In this document: one piece after another, positions 35,036-44,201 of the stretch
Layout of the letters: each line of letters begins with the position of its first letter
Numbering within the stretch: position 1 is the first letter of the stretch
Assembly: GCF_026427715.1 (NCBI RefSeq)
Contig: NZ_CP107559.1
Location: forward strand, 186,001 to 250,000
DNA from: Methylocystis sp. MJC1
Lineage (GTDB): Bacteria; Pseudomonadota; Alphaproteobacteria; Rhizobiales; Beijerinckiaceae
Direction: 5' to 3'
Length of the DNA stretch: 64,000 nt
Made by a program: the position numbers and the translations under genes
The notes under the pieces: model-generated
Database searches by the model: none
What the model saw: the letters and a program-made list of their open reading frames with translations, nothing else
What the model was told of the DNA's origin: nothing

Positions 35036-36901
35036 TTGGAAAACCCGCGGGGCGAAGTCAGCGTGAGCGGGGGGCCGGCAAGAGCGCTTCCCGTGCCGAC
35101 GCGCGCCATATCCCGTGCATCGCCGCTAGAGCCGAGAACCGAAAAGCGGCATCTCCCATCAAGCAGGGTCCCGTCGCGCCCTGAGCCCCAAGGTCCTTTT
35201 TCTTTTGATCGACCCTTTCACGCGGCCATGGCTCAGGCGACGATGGGCCTATCGCCCGCGGCCCTCGTGCAGGCTTATGGCGACTGGGCATTACATCTGT
35301 TTCTTTCTCCCGATAAGCAAATCGCGCTGAACGAACGTGCCAGACGCCAATGTATCCGTTATCTGGAATATTGCTTACGGGCGCTGCTGAACCAGACCGA
35401 TTTCTGTATCGATCCGCTGCCGCAGGACAAGCGGTTTATAAACGAGGATTGGCGTCAATGGCCGTTCAACGTGTTTCAACAGGGTTTTCTGCTTTCCCAG
35501 CAGTGGTGGCACAAGGCGACGACCGACATCTACGGCTTTTCCAAACATCACGAGGACGTCGTCTCTTTCATTGTGCGTCAGCTGCTTGACACCGTTTCGC
35601 CGACGAATTTCCCCGCGTCTAATCCCGAGATCATCAGAGCGACGGCGCAGCAGGGCGGATTCAATTTCCTTCGCGGCGCGGTGAATTTCTGGGAGGACGC
35701 CCGCCGCGCTGCGATGGGCTCGAGCCCCGTCGGGTCCGAGGCGTTCGAAGTCGGCAAGAACCTCGCAACGGCGCGGGGCAAGGTCATCTATCGCAACCGT
35801 CTCATAGAGCTCATCCAATATGAGCCTGTTTCGGCGGCCGTCTATCCCGAGCCGATTCTCATCGTGCCCGCATGGATTATGAAATATTATATTCTCGATC
35901 TTTCGCCAGAGAATTCCTTGGTCCAATATCTAGTCGCCCACGGGCATACAGTTTTCATGATCTCCTGGAAAAATCCTAGAGCGCAGGACCGCGACCTCGG
36001 ACTCGACGATTACCGGAAGCTCGGATTGACGGCCGCGCTGGACGCGATCTCCGAGATCATCTCAAATCAGTCCGTCCATTGCGTCGGCTATTGTCTCGGC
36101 GGAACATTGCTCGCATTGGGCGCCGCGGCCATGGCCAGGATGGGCGCCCAACGAATCCGAAGTATAACGCTCTTTGCGGCTCAGACAGATTTTACAGAGG
36201 CCGGCGAGTTGATGCTCTTCATCGATGAAGCGCAGGTGGCCTTCCTAGAGGATATGATGGCCGAAAAGGGCTACCTGGACACAAAGCAGCTGGCCAGCGC
36301 CTTCCAGTTCCTTCGCTCGAACGACCTGATCTGGTCCGCCGTTGTGCAAACCTACATGCTCGGCGAGCGGCCTCCCATGTTCGACTTGATGGCTTGGAAT
36401 GCTGATCCGACGCGCTTGCCATATCGGATGCACTCGGAATATCTACGGCGCCTTTTCCTCGACAACGACCTGGCTGAAGGCCGCTACGTTATCGAGGATC
36501 ATCCTATTTCGTTGCGGGATATCCGCGCGCCGATCTTTTGCGTGAGCACGGTTTCGGACCACATTGCGCCTTGGCGCTCAGTATACAAAATCCAGATGCT
36601 GACCGACGCCAACGTAACCTTTGTTCTATCCAACGGCGGCCATAACGCAGGGATCGTAAGCCGCCCCGGCCACCCCGGCCGGCATTATCAGATCGCCACC
36701 CACAACTGGGACGAAATTTATGTTGACCCCGATGCCTGGCGGCAGATTGCAACACTGAGACAAGGCTCTTGGTGGCCAGCATGGGTGAGCTGGCTTGCGC
36801 GGCTCTCCGGCCGAAGGATCGCTCCGCCTCCTATGGGAGCGCCCGAAAAAGGTCTTGTGCCGCTGTGCGACGCTCCAGGAGGTTATGTCCTGGAAAAGTG
36901 A
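35036..36901 (+). CDS. phaC: Class I poly(3-hydroxyalkanoate) synthase
   Basis: A 621-residue PHA polymerase that joins (R)-3-hydroxyacyl-CoA units. The lipase-like box VGYCLGGT holds the catalytic Cys near residue 351; the Asp is in VSDHIAPWRSV near 507 and the His in NGGHNAGIVS near 535. Other conserved segments are DWRQWPFNVFQQGFLL and VPAWIMKYYILDLSPENSLV. The TTG at 35036 is preceded by GGAGG with good spacing; it gives ~55 extra polar residues before the conserved domain. No phaA, phaB or phasin gene is adjacent. Confidence 0.92.
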   Translation: MENPRGEVSVSGGPARALPVPTRAISRASPLEPRTEKRHLPSSRVPSRPEPQGPFSFDRPFHAAMAQATMGLSPAALVQAYGDWALHLFLSPDKQIALNERARRQCIRYLEYCLRALLNQTDFCIDPLPQDKRFINEDWRQWPFNVFQQGFLLSQQWWHKATTDIYGFSKHHEDVVSFIVRQLLDTVSPTNFPASNPEIIRATAQQGGFNFLRGAVNFWEDARRAAMGSSPVGSEAFEVGKNLATARGKVIYRNRLIELIQYEPVSAAVYPEPILIVPAWIMKYYILDLSPENSLVQYLVAHGHTVFMISWKNPRAQDRDLGLDDYRKLGLTAALDAISEIISNQSVHCVGYCLGGTLLALGAAAMARMGAQRIRSITLFAAQTDFTEAGELMLFIDEAQVAFLEDMMAEKGYLDTKQLASAFQFLRSNDLIWSAVVQTYMLGERPPMFDLMAWNADPTRLPYRMHSEYLRRLFLDNDLAEGRYVIEDHPISLRDIRAPIFCVSTVSDHIAPWRSVYKIQMLTDANVTFVLSNGGHNAGIVSRPGHPGRHYQIATHNWDEIYVDPDAWRQIATLRQGSWWPAWVSWLARLSGRRIAPPPMGAPEKGLVPLCDAPGGYVLEK

Positions 36902-36982
36902 TCGGCCCAATGCCGGTCCTCGAAAAACAGTGACATACGTGGTTGGTTTGGAGCCGAGCTGTGTCTCGGCTGAGCAAATGCA

Positions 36983-38359
36983 TCAGGGGTGGCGATAGAC
37001 ACAAACGGTTTTTGCGTTGACGAATTCCTTGAGGCCATAGGCGGAAAGCTCTCGCCCATAGCCGCTCTGCTTAATGCCGCCGAATGGCAAACGAGGATCC
37101 GAATGGACCATGCCATTCACGAACGCTGTGCCGCTTTCCATCAGCTCGGCGGCGATGTGTTCGCCTCGCGCAGCATCGCTGGTAATGACACAGCTCCCTA
37201 GCCCGAAGATGGAATCGTTTGCAAGTTTGATCGCTTCGGCTTCGTCGGTAACCGGGATAACGGCCGCGACCGGACCAAAAAGCTCCTCGTCGAAAGCCGG
37301 CATGCCTTTGTTTACCTCAGTGAGGACAGTAGGCGGGTAATAGGCTCCCGGGCCGTCAGGCAGCGCCCCTCCGAGCAGGCAGCGAGCTCCTTTGGCGACG
37401 CTCGCCTCAATTTGGAGATGTAACGCGTCGCGCAGATCGTAACGCGCCAGCGGGCCAATTTCCGTTTGCTGATCGAGCGGATCGCCAACCTTTGCCGCGC
37501 CCATCCGAGCGACCAGGAGACGCTCGAACTCGGCGCATAAATCCACGGGAACCAAGAAGCGCTTGGCTGCGATGCAGCTTTGTCCCGAATTCACCAAGCG
37601 CGCATTCGCGCAGAGTTGCGCGGCGAATTCGAGATTTGCGTCTTCCAATACAATATACGCGTCGCTCCCGCCTAACTCTAAGACGGTTTTCTTAAGCGCT
37701 GCTCCCGCTTTCGTGGCGACGGCGCGGCCCGTGGCAACGCTGCCGGTGACGGTGACGGCCCGAACAAGCAGATGGTCGATGAGCGCTTCCACTTTGCTGC
37801 TTCCGATTACCAGCGTGCGAAAAAGATGCTTCGGGAAGCCAGCGCGACAAAACACATCTTCGATCGCCAGGGCGCAACCGGTGACATTGGACGCATGCTT
37901 AAGTATGGCGGCGTTTCCCGCCATCAGGTTGGGCGCGACAAATCGAAACACCTGCCAGAATGGGAAATTCCACGGCATGATCGCGAGCACAATCCCCAGC
38001 GGATTGAAGGTCACATAGCTTTTCAGGGCGTCCGAAGCGGCTGGCTCAGGCGCAAGAAATCTCTCGGCGTTCCGGGCAAAATATTCGCAGGTCACTGCGC
38101 ATTTTTCTATCTCGGCGGCTCCGTCGCGAATTGGCTTGCCCATTTCTTGCGCCATCATGCGGGCGTATTCGCCTGCATTCGCGCGCAAGACCTCAGCGGC
38201 TCGAATCATCAAGGCGGCGCGCTCCGAAAACAGAGTTAGACGCCAGTCAAGGAAGGCTTCGTGAGTATCGCTGACAACCTCCGCTGCTTCCGAGGCCGTC
38301 ATCTCTTCATAGACGCGAAGCGCTCCGCCCGTGGCCGGGTTGATCGTGGTTATCGCCAT
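36983..38359 (-). CDS. Aldehyde dehydrogenase (succinate-semialdehyde dehydrogenase-like)
   Basis: A 458-residue NAD(P)-dependent aldehyde dehydrogenase. NPLGIVLAIMPWNFPFWQVFRF is the cofactor region, VLELGGSDAYIV holds the general-base Glu, and NSGQSCIAAKRF the catalytic Cys near residue 265; PFGGIKQSGYGRELSAYGLKEFVNAKTV closes the protein. The opening MAITTINPATGG and the length match bacterial succinate-semialdehyde dehydrogenases (GabD/Sad type). Its place opposite PHA synthase suggests C4 semialdehyde metabolism, but the substrate is unproven. Confidence 0.88.
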   Translation of the reverse strand: MAITTINPATGGALRVYEEMTASEAAEVVSDTHEAFLDWRLTLFSERAALMIRAAEVLRANAGEYARMMAQEMGKPIRDGAAEIEKCAVTCEYFARNAERFLAPEPAASDALKSYVTFNPLGIVLAIMPWNFPFWQVFRFVAPNLMAGNAAILKHASNVTGCALAIEDVFCRAGFPKHLFRTLVIGSSKVEALIDHLLVRAVTVTGSVATGRAVATKAGAALKKTVLELGGSDAYIVLEDANLEFAAQLCANARLVNSGQSCIAAKRFLVPVDLCAEFERLLVARMGAAKVGDPLDQQTEIGPLARYDLRDALHLQIEASVAKGARCLLGGALPDGPGAYYPPTVLTEVNKGMPAFDEELFGPVAAVIPVTDEAEAIKLANDSIFGLGSCVITSDAARGEHIAAELMESGTAFVNGMVHSDPRLPFGGIKQSGYGRELSAYGLKEFVNAKTVCVYRHP

Positions 38360-38445
38360 GCTTCCGACCTGATTGCTTGATCCGCAGAAACGAGACCTAG
38401 CGTCGGCGGGAATGATTTGGAGCCCGCGGCTGCGTACTCAGGGAC

Positions 38446-39873
38446 TCACTTCACAGGGCGCAGAGCTAAGCAAACCTCGCCCGCCACCGGTAATTCCAAT
38501 TCGACTGCCGAAACCGAGCCTGCGGGGAATCGCCAAGACGCCGCCTTCAGCTGCTTTTCCCGCGGGCGGAACACGTCCGGCTGGTCCTGATTGACATAGC
38601 TCCTGAGGTTCTCAGGCGCGATCTCGATCACGCGGCCGCTCTTCATTCCCGGGAAGCTCGCCTTCACCGCCCGGTTGTATTGGAGGTTGGCGACGTGCAG
38701 GAACAGCTTGTTGCCGGCACGGCTGGCCGCAATATCGAGCCCCGTCGGCGCGGACGTCACCGCCACTCCATGCGTGCCGTTGTGCTTGCGGAACAGCCGC
38801 GCGATTGACCCGGCCGGCATCAGGAAGCTCCTGCCGCGCGGCGTCGGCGTCATCACTGCCGTGGTCGTCCAGCGATTGCCCTGGAGGTCGGCCGCAGTGG
38901 CTATGCGGATGCGCTCGCCGTGCCGCTGGTAGATGTTCATCGAGCGCGCGTGGTACGCCGCCGAGAGCCACTCATACAGGATCGGGTTGGCGTTGTACGG
39001 GCTCAGGCTGAGGTGCCCCTCGGTGATCGCGATCGGCTTCTTTGTCGCCTGCACGATCTCCACAACGCGCCGCTCCACCGCGTCGGATAGGTCCACCAAC
39101 TCCTCCCAAGCGCGCGCAGGGTCCTGCTCATAGCGGAGGCCCTTGAGCACTGTGTCCGGCCGCGTCGGGCTCTGGCCCATCATGTGGATGGCGAGGAAAT
39201 CGATGAGCTCGCCCGCCTGCTTCTCCATATCCGTCGCCCAAAGCTTTCCATCGGGCCCGCGGTCGCCCCACCCGATGAGCTTGACCGAAGAATCGACCTG
39301 CCGCATCGCCTTGGCGAACTCGATTGTGCGTTCGATCGCCTTCTCCTTGGTGAAACACTCCGTCCCGTACGAAGTCTCGTTGCCGATCTGCCAGAGCTTC
39401 AGTTTCGAATACTGAACCCACTCTGCGGCCTCCTTGGCGCCGCCGGTGCGCGCGGCGTAGCGCCTCTCCCCGTCGCTGAGGAAGTTCACGCAGAAGAACG
39501 GCTCGGCGTTGACGCGGCGGCAGAGATCGATGAACTCGTCCGTGCCGATGCGATTGCTCTCCCACCCGCCCCAGATATAGTTGCGCATCGGCGGTCGCTT
39601 GGCCGCCGGGCCAATCCCTTCGCGCCACTTATAGTAACGGCTGAAGAGCCCCCCGAAGCGGATGGCGCCGGGCGCAAGGTCGCGCAGGGCGTCGACGAAA
39701 TCCTTGCGCCAGTCATCGGCGTCGTAGTCCCAACAGGCTTCGACCGAGCTGTCAGTGGCGCCGAGCGGCTCCATGAATTGCATGTAGAGCCACGGCGAGA
39801 TCTCGAACAGCGGCGTCGGATCGACGACGATTGCGTTGGTCTCGGCGGCGGTGAACGCACGGCGGCAAGGCAT
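38446..39873 (-). CDS. Alpha-L-arabinofuranosidase-like glycoside hydrolase (GH51 type)
   Basis: A 475-residue intracellular-type glycosidase with no signal peptide. ISPWLYMQFMEPLGATDSSVEACWDYD and AIRFGGLFSRYYKWREGIGP resemble the start of GH51 barrels. The acid/base Glu is in LWQIGNETSYG and the nucleophile Glu in PIAITEGHLSLSP. The C-terminal ~130 residues form the usual all-beta domain. GH51 enzymes cut arabinofuranosides from plant polysaccharide fragments. EPLG replaces the family's more common EHLG, so the substrate may differ. Single gene, no sugar transporter nearby. Confidence 0.75.
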   Translation of the reverse strand: MPCRRAFTAAETNAIVVDPTPLFEISPWLYMQFMEPLGATDSSVEACWDYDADDWRKDFVDALRDLAPGAIRFGGLFSRYYKWREGIGPAAKRPPMRNYIWGGWESNRIGTDEFIDLCRRVNAEPFFCVNFLSDGERRYAARTGGAKEAAEWVQYSKLKLWQIGNETSYGTECFTKEKAIERTIEFAKAMRQVDSSVKLIGWGDRGPDGKLWATDMEKQAGELIDFLAIHMMGQSPTRPDTVLKGLRYEQDPARAWEELVDLSDAVERRVVEIVQATKKPIAITEGHLSLSPYNANPILYEWLSAAYHARSMNIYQRHGERIRIATAADLQGNRWTTTAVMTPTPRGRSFLMPAGSIARLFRKHNGTHGVAVTSAPTGLDIAASRAGNKLFLHVANLQYNRAVKASFPGMKSGRVIEIAPENLRSYVNQDQPDVFRPREKQLKAASWRFPAGSVSAVELELPVAGEVCLALRPVK

Positions 39874-40181
39874 CTATTCATGATAGTGCTCAATTAGGGA
39901 CGTGGTCCACCGCCGAAGGCTCGCGTACAATTCGAGCGCCAGAGGCGCGCACACGAGGCCTACGCTTGGCGCTCGCGCCGCTTGCAGACTGGCTGGCGGT
40001 TATTCCACATCGGTCAAGACACTGTTTGCGCCGCTATAAATGGGCTTGGATGCAAGTACATTTCGGTCAGCGCCACTATGGAGCACTGCCAAGGATAAAA
40101 CCAACGATAAATATCGGCCGACGCCTCTATTCGGAATCCCTCTTTGGCGCAGATGCACAACTAATGAGCGGGGAGGATCAG
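39874..40181. other. Spacer before the slipin gene
   Basis: No gene supported. The slipin frame stays open far upstream, but those codons have no similarity to the family and lack a ribosome site. The region should hold the slipin promoter; I see no clear motif. Confidence 0.3.
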
Positions 40182-41144
40182 ATGAAGAACTCCAATGCGC
40201 TGCCCATTTTGATTTTCTTGTTGCTGCTTGGCGTCGGCCTTGGCTTTGCCTATACGAGTCTCGCGCTTGGCGATCCGCACAGAAGCGCAGTGATCGCCTT
40301 CAGCTCGGCTGCCGCAGCCTTGATCGTCTCCTACTCGATCAAGATTGCAAATCAGTGGGAACGGGTTGTCGTTTTGCGGCTGGGACGCTTTCACGCTCTC
40401 AAGGGCCCGGGGCTGTTTCTCATCATCCCCATCGTCGACGTCATTGCCTATTGGATCGACATTCGCGTGATTACCACTGCGTTCAAGGCGGAGAAGACTC
40501 TTACCAAGGATACGGTGCCGGTCGATGTCGATGCGGTGTTGTTCTGGAAGGTCATCGACCCCAAAAAGGCGGCGCTCGACGTCGCCGACTATGCAAGCGC
40601 CATAAATTGGGCGGCTCAGACGGCGTTGCGCGACGTGATTGGCAAGACCCTGCTGTCGGACATGCTAGAGGGGCGCGAAAAGATCAGCGGCGAGCTCCGG
40701 CGGATTATCGACATAAGGACAGAGCCATGGGGCATAAATGTTATCTCTGTCGAGGTGAAAGACGTCCTGATCCCGGCGGGTTTGGAGGACGCGATGTCGA
40801 TGCAGGCTCAAGCCGAACGCGAACGCCAAGCGCGCGTTATTCTCGGCGACTCGGAGCGCCAAATCGCCGAGAAATTCGGCGAGGCGGCGAAGACTTACGC
40901 CGACAATCCAACCGCCTTTCATTTGCGTGCGATGAACATGCTTTACGAGGGACTGAAGAAAGAAAGCACCACGATCGTCATTGTGCCGAGCACAGCCGTC
41001 GAAACGATGCAGCTTGGCGGGCTTGCTGGGGCAACGGCGTTATCGGCATGCCTGGGTCAAAAGGCGGCGCCTGAATCTGCGGTCGACCCTTGGTCCGGGC
41101 CGCCATCCTCCAAGCTGTCGTCTACGCCGCAAAGCAAGCCATAG
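40182..41144 (+). CDS. Slipin / SPFH-domain membrane protein (stomatin family)
   Basis: A 320-residue stomatin-like protein. Two hydrophobic helices (LPILIFLLLLGVGLGFAY, AVIAFSSAAAALIVSYSI) precede an SPFH domain: VVVLRLGRFHALKGPGLFLIIPIVDV, IDIRVITTAFKAEKTLTKDTVPVDVDAVLFWKV, AQTALRDVIGKTLLSDML. A coiled-coil region rich in Gln/Glu/Ala follows (AMSMQAQAERERQAR). ATG 40182 is set by GGGGAGG six bases upstream. Bacterial slipins organise membrane microdomains; usually a NfeD-type protease gene is next to them, and none is seen here. Confidence 0.9.
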   Translation: MKNSNALPILIFLLLLGVGLGFAYTSLALGDPHRSAVIAFSSAAAALIVSYSIKIANQWERVVVLRLGRFHALKGPGLFLIIPIVDVIAYWIDIRVITTAFKAEKTLTKDTVPVDVDAVLFWKVIDPKKAALDVADYASAINWAAQTALRDVIGKTLLSDMLEGREKISGELRRIIDIRTEPWGINVISVEVKDVLIPAGLEDAMSMQAQAERERQARVILGDSERQIAEKFGEAAKTYADNPTAFHLRAMNMLYEGLKKESTTIVIVPSTAVETMQLGGLAGATALSACLGQKAAPESAVDPWSGPPSSKLSSTPQSKP

Positions 41145-41152
41145 GAGCGGCC

Positions 41153-41310
41153 ATGGATGAGCTTGCAATCGTCAGGGCGCTTCATGTGCTCGCTGTTGTT
41201 CTTTGGACCGGCGGCGTCGCCTTTGTGACCTTGGTGCTCTTGCCTGCCGTTCGCCGTTTCAAGGCGCCTGCCGAACGCGTCGCCTTCTTCGACGCGATCG
41301 AGCGGCGAAA
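41153..41310 (+). pseudogene. 5' remnant of a small integral membrane protein
   Basis: From ATG 41153 the frame begins ALHVLAVVLWTGGVAFVTLVLLPAV, the typical first helix of a CopD/DUF2269-like membrane protein, and continues to FFDAIERR. The codons after that have no family similarity. A full member would have three or more further helices. I read it as the head of a gene whose body was deleted, joined to other debris. Confidence 0.6.
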
Positions 41311-41378
41311 TCCAACCGGCCTCGGGCCGGTCACAGATTGGCGCGCAAACGGCCGATCCGTCGAACTGGTTTGCTCCC

Positions 41379-41496
41379 GAAAAACAAGATCGAGGTGCTG
41401 CGCGCAATCATGGAACGCCGGGCGCCAATCGCCGATCTCGCGATCATGCCGCCCAGCCTCGATCAACTCTATGCGCATCTTTTGCGCCAGCGAGGC
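41379..41496 (+). pseudogene. 3' remnant of an ABC transporter ATPase gene
   Basis: In a frame different from the previous remnant, KIEVLRAIMERRAPIADLAIMPPSLDQLYAHLLR matches the last ~35 residues of ABC exporter ATPases (pattern IADL..PSLEE.Y...). There is no Walker A, signature or Walker B sequence, so only the tail remains. It lies just before a permease tail, in the order expected of an ABC export operon. Confidence 0.55.
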
Positions 41497-41582
41497 GAAG
41501 CGGCTTCTCCTCGTCCCACGCGGCCGAGGACCGTAAAGGAGGCGGAACGGCGTGCTCCCTTTAACCTCAAATTGACGCCTCA

Positions 41583-41722
41583 ATCTTACTCGTCGACCTT
41601 TTGGTTTGGATCGCGGCGCCCATGCTCATCGCCAACGCCTTGTTCGAAAGGAAGGAGCTATGATCGCGCCGCGCCTCATCTAAGTGGCGCGAAGCGAATC
41701 GACGGCCAGGTTGAGCGAGTGA
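41583..41722 (+). pseudogene. ABC-2 permease tail and the broken start of a second permease
   Basis: LLVDLLVWIAAPMLIANALFERKEL ends at TGA 41661-41663 and looks like the last helix and tail of an ABC-2 permease. ATG 41660 overlaps that stop and begins MIAPRLI, then meets TAA where a Trp codon would be expected, and continues VARSESTARL before a second stop. This is the usual overlap between paired permease genes, with the second gene interrupted and lost. Confidence 0.5.
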
Positions 41723-41747
41723 TTGCCGAGCAGATGACCAATTCTGT

Positions 41748-41948
41748 TTGAAAAAGGAAAAGCCTATTATACACGCCTTAATCGAGTGCGTGACGCGTGC
41801 CGCGTTCGACGGGCTCCGCCTACCCCATTGGTCTACCATCGAACGCCGCGTTGTTGAACTCGATGCGCTCGTAAGAAGGCGGTCAGAAAACCTTGCAGAA
41901 CGCGCTTACACCAAGCGCCGGCAATTACCAGTCGGACACGCCGAATGA
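41748..41948 (+). pseudogene. Possible Mu/Tn7-type transposase fragment
   Basis: The frame reads CVTRAAFDGLRLPHWSTIERRVVELDALVRRRSENLAERAYTKRRQLP. It resembles the N-terminal helix-turn-helix region of TniA/TnsB/Mu-type transposases, where a PSxxTVxRR segment precedes a basic R-RRxG stretch and then the catalytic core. The core is absent. A likely scar of a lost transposon; similarity is judged by eye. Confidence 0.4.
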
Positions 41949-41980
41949 AGAGCAAGAACTAATCAGATTCTCACCGCTCG

Positions 41981-42079
41981 CATCCAGAGAATCTCGATAA
42001 GGTTATCGCGGACCACCTCGTTGGCGGTACGGTCGTCGACGAGCTGCGCATTGCCGGGCCAGTGGCCGCGTATTCTTGA
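41981..42079 (+). pseudogene. Duplicated 3' end of the 2Fe-2S ferredoxin gene
   Basis: HPENLDKVIADHLVGGTVVDEL and the following RIAGPVAA (to the TGA at 42077-42079) closely match the C-terminus of the ferredoxin encoded at 28986-29345 ([29 protein letters not shown]). Most changes are conservative (Ile/Val, Ser-Gln to Ala-Asp), so this is probably the tail of a diverged paralogue rather than a fresh copy. No Cys ligand remains. Confidence 0.75.
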
Positions 42080-42148
42080 CGCTCGTGCAAAGCTCGCCGA
42101 GACAAAGTACGTCTCTTCCGGCCTACCTGCGTTGACCTGACAGCGCCC

Positions 42149-43705
42149 TCAAAACTCCTCCCAGCCGCTCTCCCTCGCGTTGGCGGCGAGCTTTCGGACC
42201 GCGGCACCGTCAGTCGATGCAACGTGCTTCAACGCGACGACGGGCGCCGACTTCCGCGCAGCGGAAGGGATCGAGTCCCGCCCGGCAAGGTCTTGCGCAA
42301 CCTTGAAATCTTGCACGGAACGAACAAGACCTTCCGTCTCCTGCAGAAGATTGTGGGTCGCCGCAGTGGTTTCCTCGACCATCGCGGCGTTCTTCTGGGT
42401 GTCCTGATCCATCTGCCCGATTGCGATATTGATCTGCTGGATCGCCGCGGACTGCTCGGAGGCGCCTGACGCCATCTCGGCGATGATCTGATTGACTCGC
42501 ACCACTTCACCGACGATGCGCTCAAGCGCCTTCCCGGTTTGCGTTACCCTTTCGACTCCCACGCGGACATCATCCGACGAGACGGAAATAAGACCCCTTA
42601 TCTCTTTCGCCGCTTCCGCCGATCTCTGCGCGAGCGCACGAACCTCGGCGGCGACGACGGCAAACCCTCTGCCGGCGTCACCCGCGCGCGCCGCCTCCAC
42701 GCCCGCATTGAGCGCCAGAAGATTGGTCTGGAAGGCGATCTCGTCGATCACGCCGATGATTTGGCCGATGTCTTGTGAGGACTTCTCGATGCGGCTCATC
42801 GTATCGATCGCGCCGCGGACAATCTCATTGCTCTTTTCGGCCTCGGATTTGGCGTGCGACACGGTCTCTCGGGCTTGGCGTGCGCCCTCTGTGGTTTTCA
42901 CGACGGTGTTCGAGATCTCGTGGATCGCCGCAGCGGTCTCTTCAAGGCCAGCGGCGGCTTGTTCGGTGCGGCGCGCCAGATCGTTCGCCGCGCTCGTAAT
43001 TTCGCGCGTTGTGGAGCAAATCATATTGGCGCCGCCGATGATGCCCGTCAACGTGCCTTCGAGCTGGCCAGCCGCTGCGTTAAAATCCTGCTCCAGACGG
43101 CTGTATGTCTCCGGGAAGTTTTCGAGGCGGAACGTCAGATCACCCTCGGCCAAGCTCTTCAATCCCTGTCCCAGCTCGTCGACGATTTGCGTCTGCTCCG
43201 CTGTGGCCTTGGCTCGCGCCGCCTCGACGGCCGACTGCGCCTTCACGGAGTCATTAATCACGTCGGCGGCGTTGCGGAACGCGCCGTCCATTCCCTCCAA
43301 AAAGATGCGCCGGTAATAAATATTGCGACATACGGCCGCGAGACTTGCCGTCGCTTCGCGCACGAAAGCATCGGAGCGGTCGATCATGTCGTTGACTTTG
43401 TGCTGCGCGTCCGCTTCGGCACCGATCTCTTGGATGTCCGTGATTCGCGCTTCGAAGTTCCCTTTGGCTGCCTCTCCGCAGACCGCCGCGATCTTGTTTA
43501 TCACGCGCGCGTGCGCCCTGTCGTTCTTCGCAAGCGCAATGAGCGAGACGACGCCAAACGCCGCCGATGCGACGGCCCCGAGATGTTCGAGCGCATATGC
43601 GCCTGAAAAGCCGGACAGCGCCGCGAACACCGATGCGCTCGCCGCAGCGATAACGGCGGTTTTTCCTAGGGAGGAAGATTCAAAGCGAGAAAATGAGCGC
43701 GTCAT
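42149..43705 (-). CDS. Methyl-accepting chemotaxis protein with a C-terminal tether pentapeptide
   Basis: A 518-residue chemoreceptor. A hydrophobic pair near the N-terminus (AVIAAASASVFAALSGFSGAYAL, AVASAAFGVVSLIALA) anchors it without a periplasmic domain. HAMP-like helices follow, then the signalling hairpin with DEIAFQTNLLALNAGVEAARAGDAGRGFAVVAAEVRALAQRSA at the CheA/CheW-binding tip. It ends GWEEF, like the WxxF pentapeptide that tethers CheR and CheB. It overlaps the PAS gene upstream by 26 bases, so together they resemble a split Aer receptor. Stimulus is probably internal redox or oxygen. Confidence 0.9.
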   Translation of the reverse strand: MTRSFSRFESSSLGKTAVIAAASASVFAALSGFSGAYALEHLGAVASAAFGVVSLIALAKNDRAHARVINKIAAVCGEAAKGNFEARITDIQEIGAEADAQHKVNDMIDRSDAFVREATASLAAVCRNIYYRRIFLEGMDGAFRNAADVINDSVKAQSAVEAARAKATAEQTQIVDELGQGLKSLAEGDLTFRLENFPETYSRLEQDFNAAAGQLEGTLTGIIGGANMICSTTREITSAANDLARRTEQAAAGLEETAAAIHEISNTVVKTTEGARQARETVSHAKSEAEKSNEIVRGAIDTMSRIEKSSQDIGQIIGVIDEIAFQTNLLALNAGVEAARAGDAGRGFAVVAAEVRALAQRSAEAAKEIRGLISVSSDDVRVGVERVTQTGKALERIVGEVVRVNQIIAEMASGASEQSAAIQQINIAIGQMDQDTQKNAAMVEETTAATHNLLQETEGLVRSVQDFKVAQDLAGRDSIPSAARKSAPVVALKHVASTDGAAVRKLAANARESGWEEF

Positions 43706-44201
43706 AGGTCGTGTTCTTCGATTGGAGGAAGTTGACGACGAAGTCGAAGCCGGCGGCGAGCTGCTTCTGCCCGTTTTGGTGCTGCTGCTCTTCTCTCAGG
43801 ATCGCGGCGTAGAGCGGGGCTATGACGTTCTCGACGACGTTGCGGTTTGGAACCCGCCGGGTTGAGTGGAATCCTACAAGGTTTCGATTTTTGTCAAAGG
43901 AAGGCGTTGCGTGCGCGAATACCCAATAGTAATCGCCATGCTTGGTCATGTTCTTGACGTAAGCGAATATCTCGCGGCCGTCGAAAAGCGTGTCCCACAG
44001 GAGTTTGAAGACCGCGCGTGGCATCTCGGGGTGGCGGACGATGCTGTGGGGCTGCCCCATAAGCTCGGCCTCGCTATAGCCCGCGATCTTGCAGAACGTT
44101 TCATTGGCGTAGGTGATACGCCCCTTGGTGTCGGTTTTGGAGACGATAATCTCGTCCGCCGGAAAAAAGACTTCCCTGTGAGTCGGTGTGATTCTCTTCA
44201 T
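43680..44201 (-). CDS. PAS-domain protein, sensor half of a split aerotaxis receptor
   Basis: A 173-residue soluble protein with a PAS fold that matches the Aer type: SKTDTKGRITYANETFCKIAGYSEAELMGQPHSIVRHPEMPRAVFKLLW, then GREIFAYVKNMTKHGDYYWVFAHATP. In Aer this PAS domain binds FAD. About 45 further residues (VENVIAPLYAAILREEQQHQNG) are helical. It is upstream of, and overlaps, the chemoreceptor gene, so the sensor and the signalling parts are separate chains that probably associate. Confidence 0.85.
   Translation of the reverse strand: MKRITPTHREVFFPADEIIVSKTDTKGRITYANETFCKIAGYSEAELMGQPHSIVRHPEMPRAVFKLLWDTLFDGREIFAYVKNMTKHGDYYWVFAHATPSFDKNRNLVGFHSTRRVPNRNVVENVIAPLYAAILREEQQHQNGQKQLAAGFDFVVNFLQSKNTTYDALIFSL

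Noticed and set aside
39966..40181. 72-codon N-terminal extension of the slipin
   Set aside because: The ribosome site GGGGAGG fixes ATG 40182, and the extra codons resemble no stomatin.
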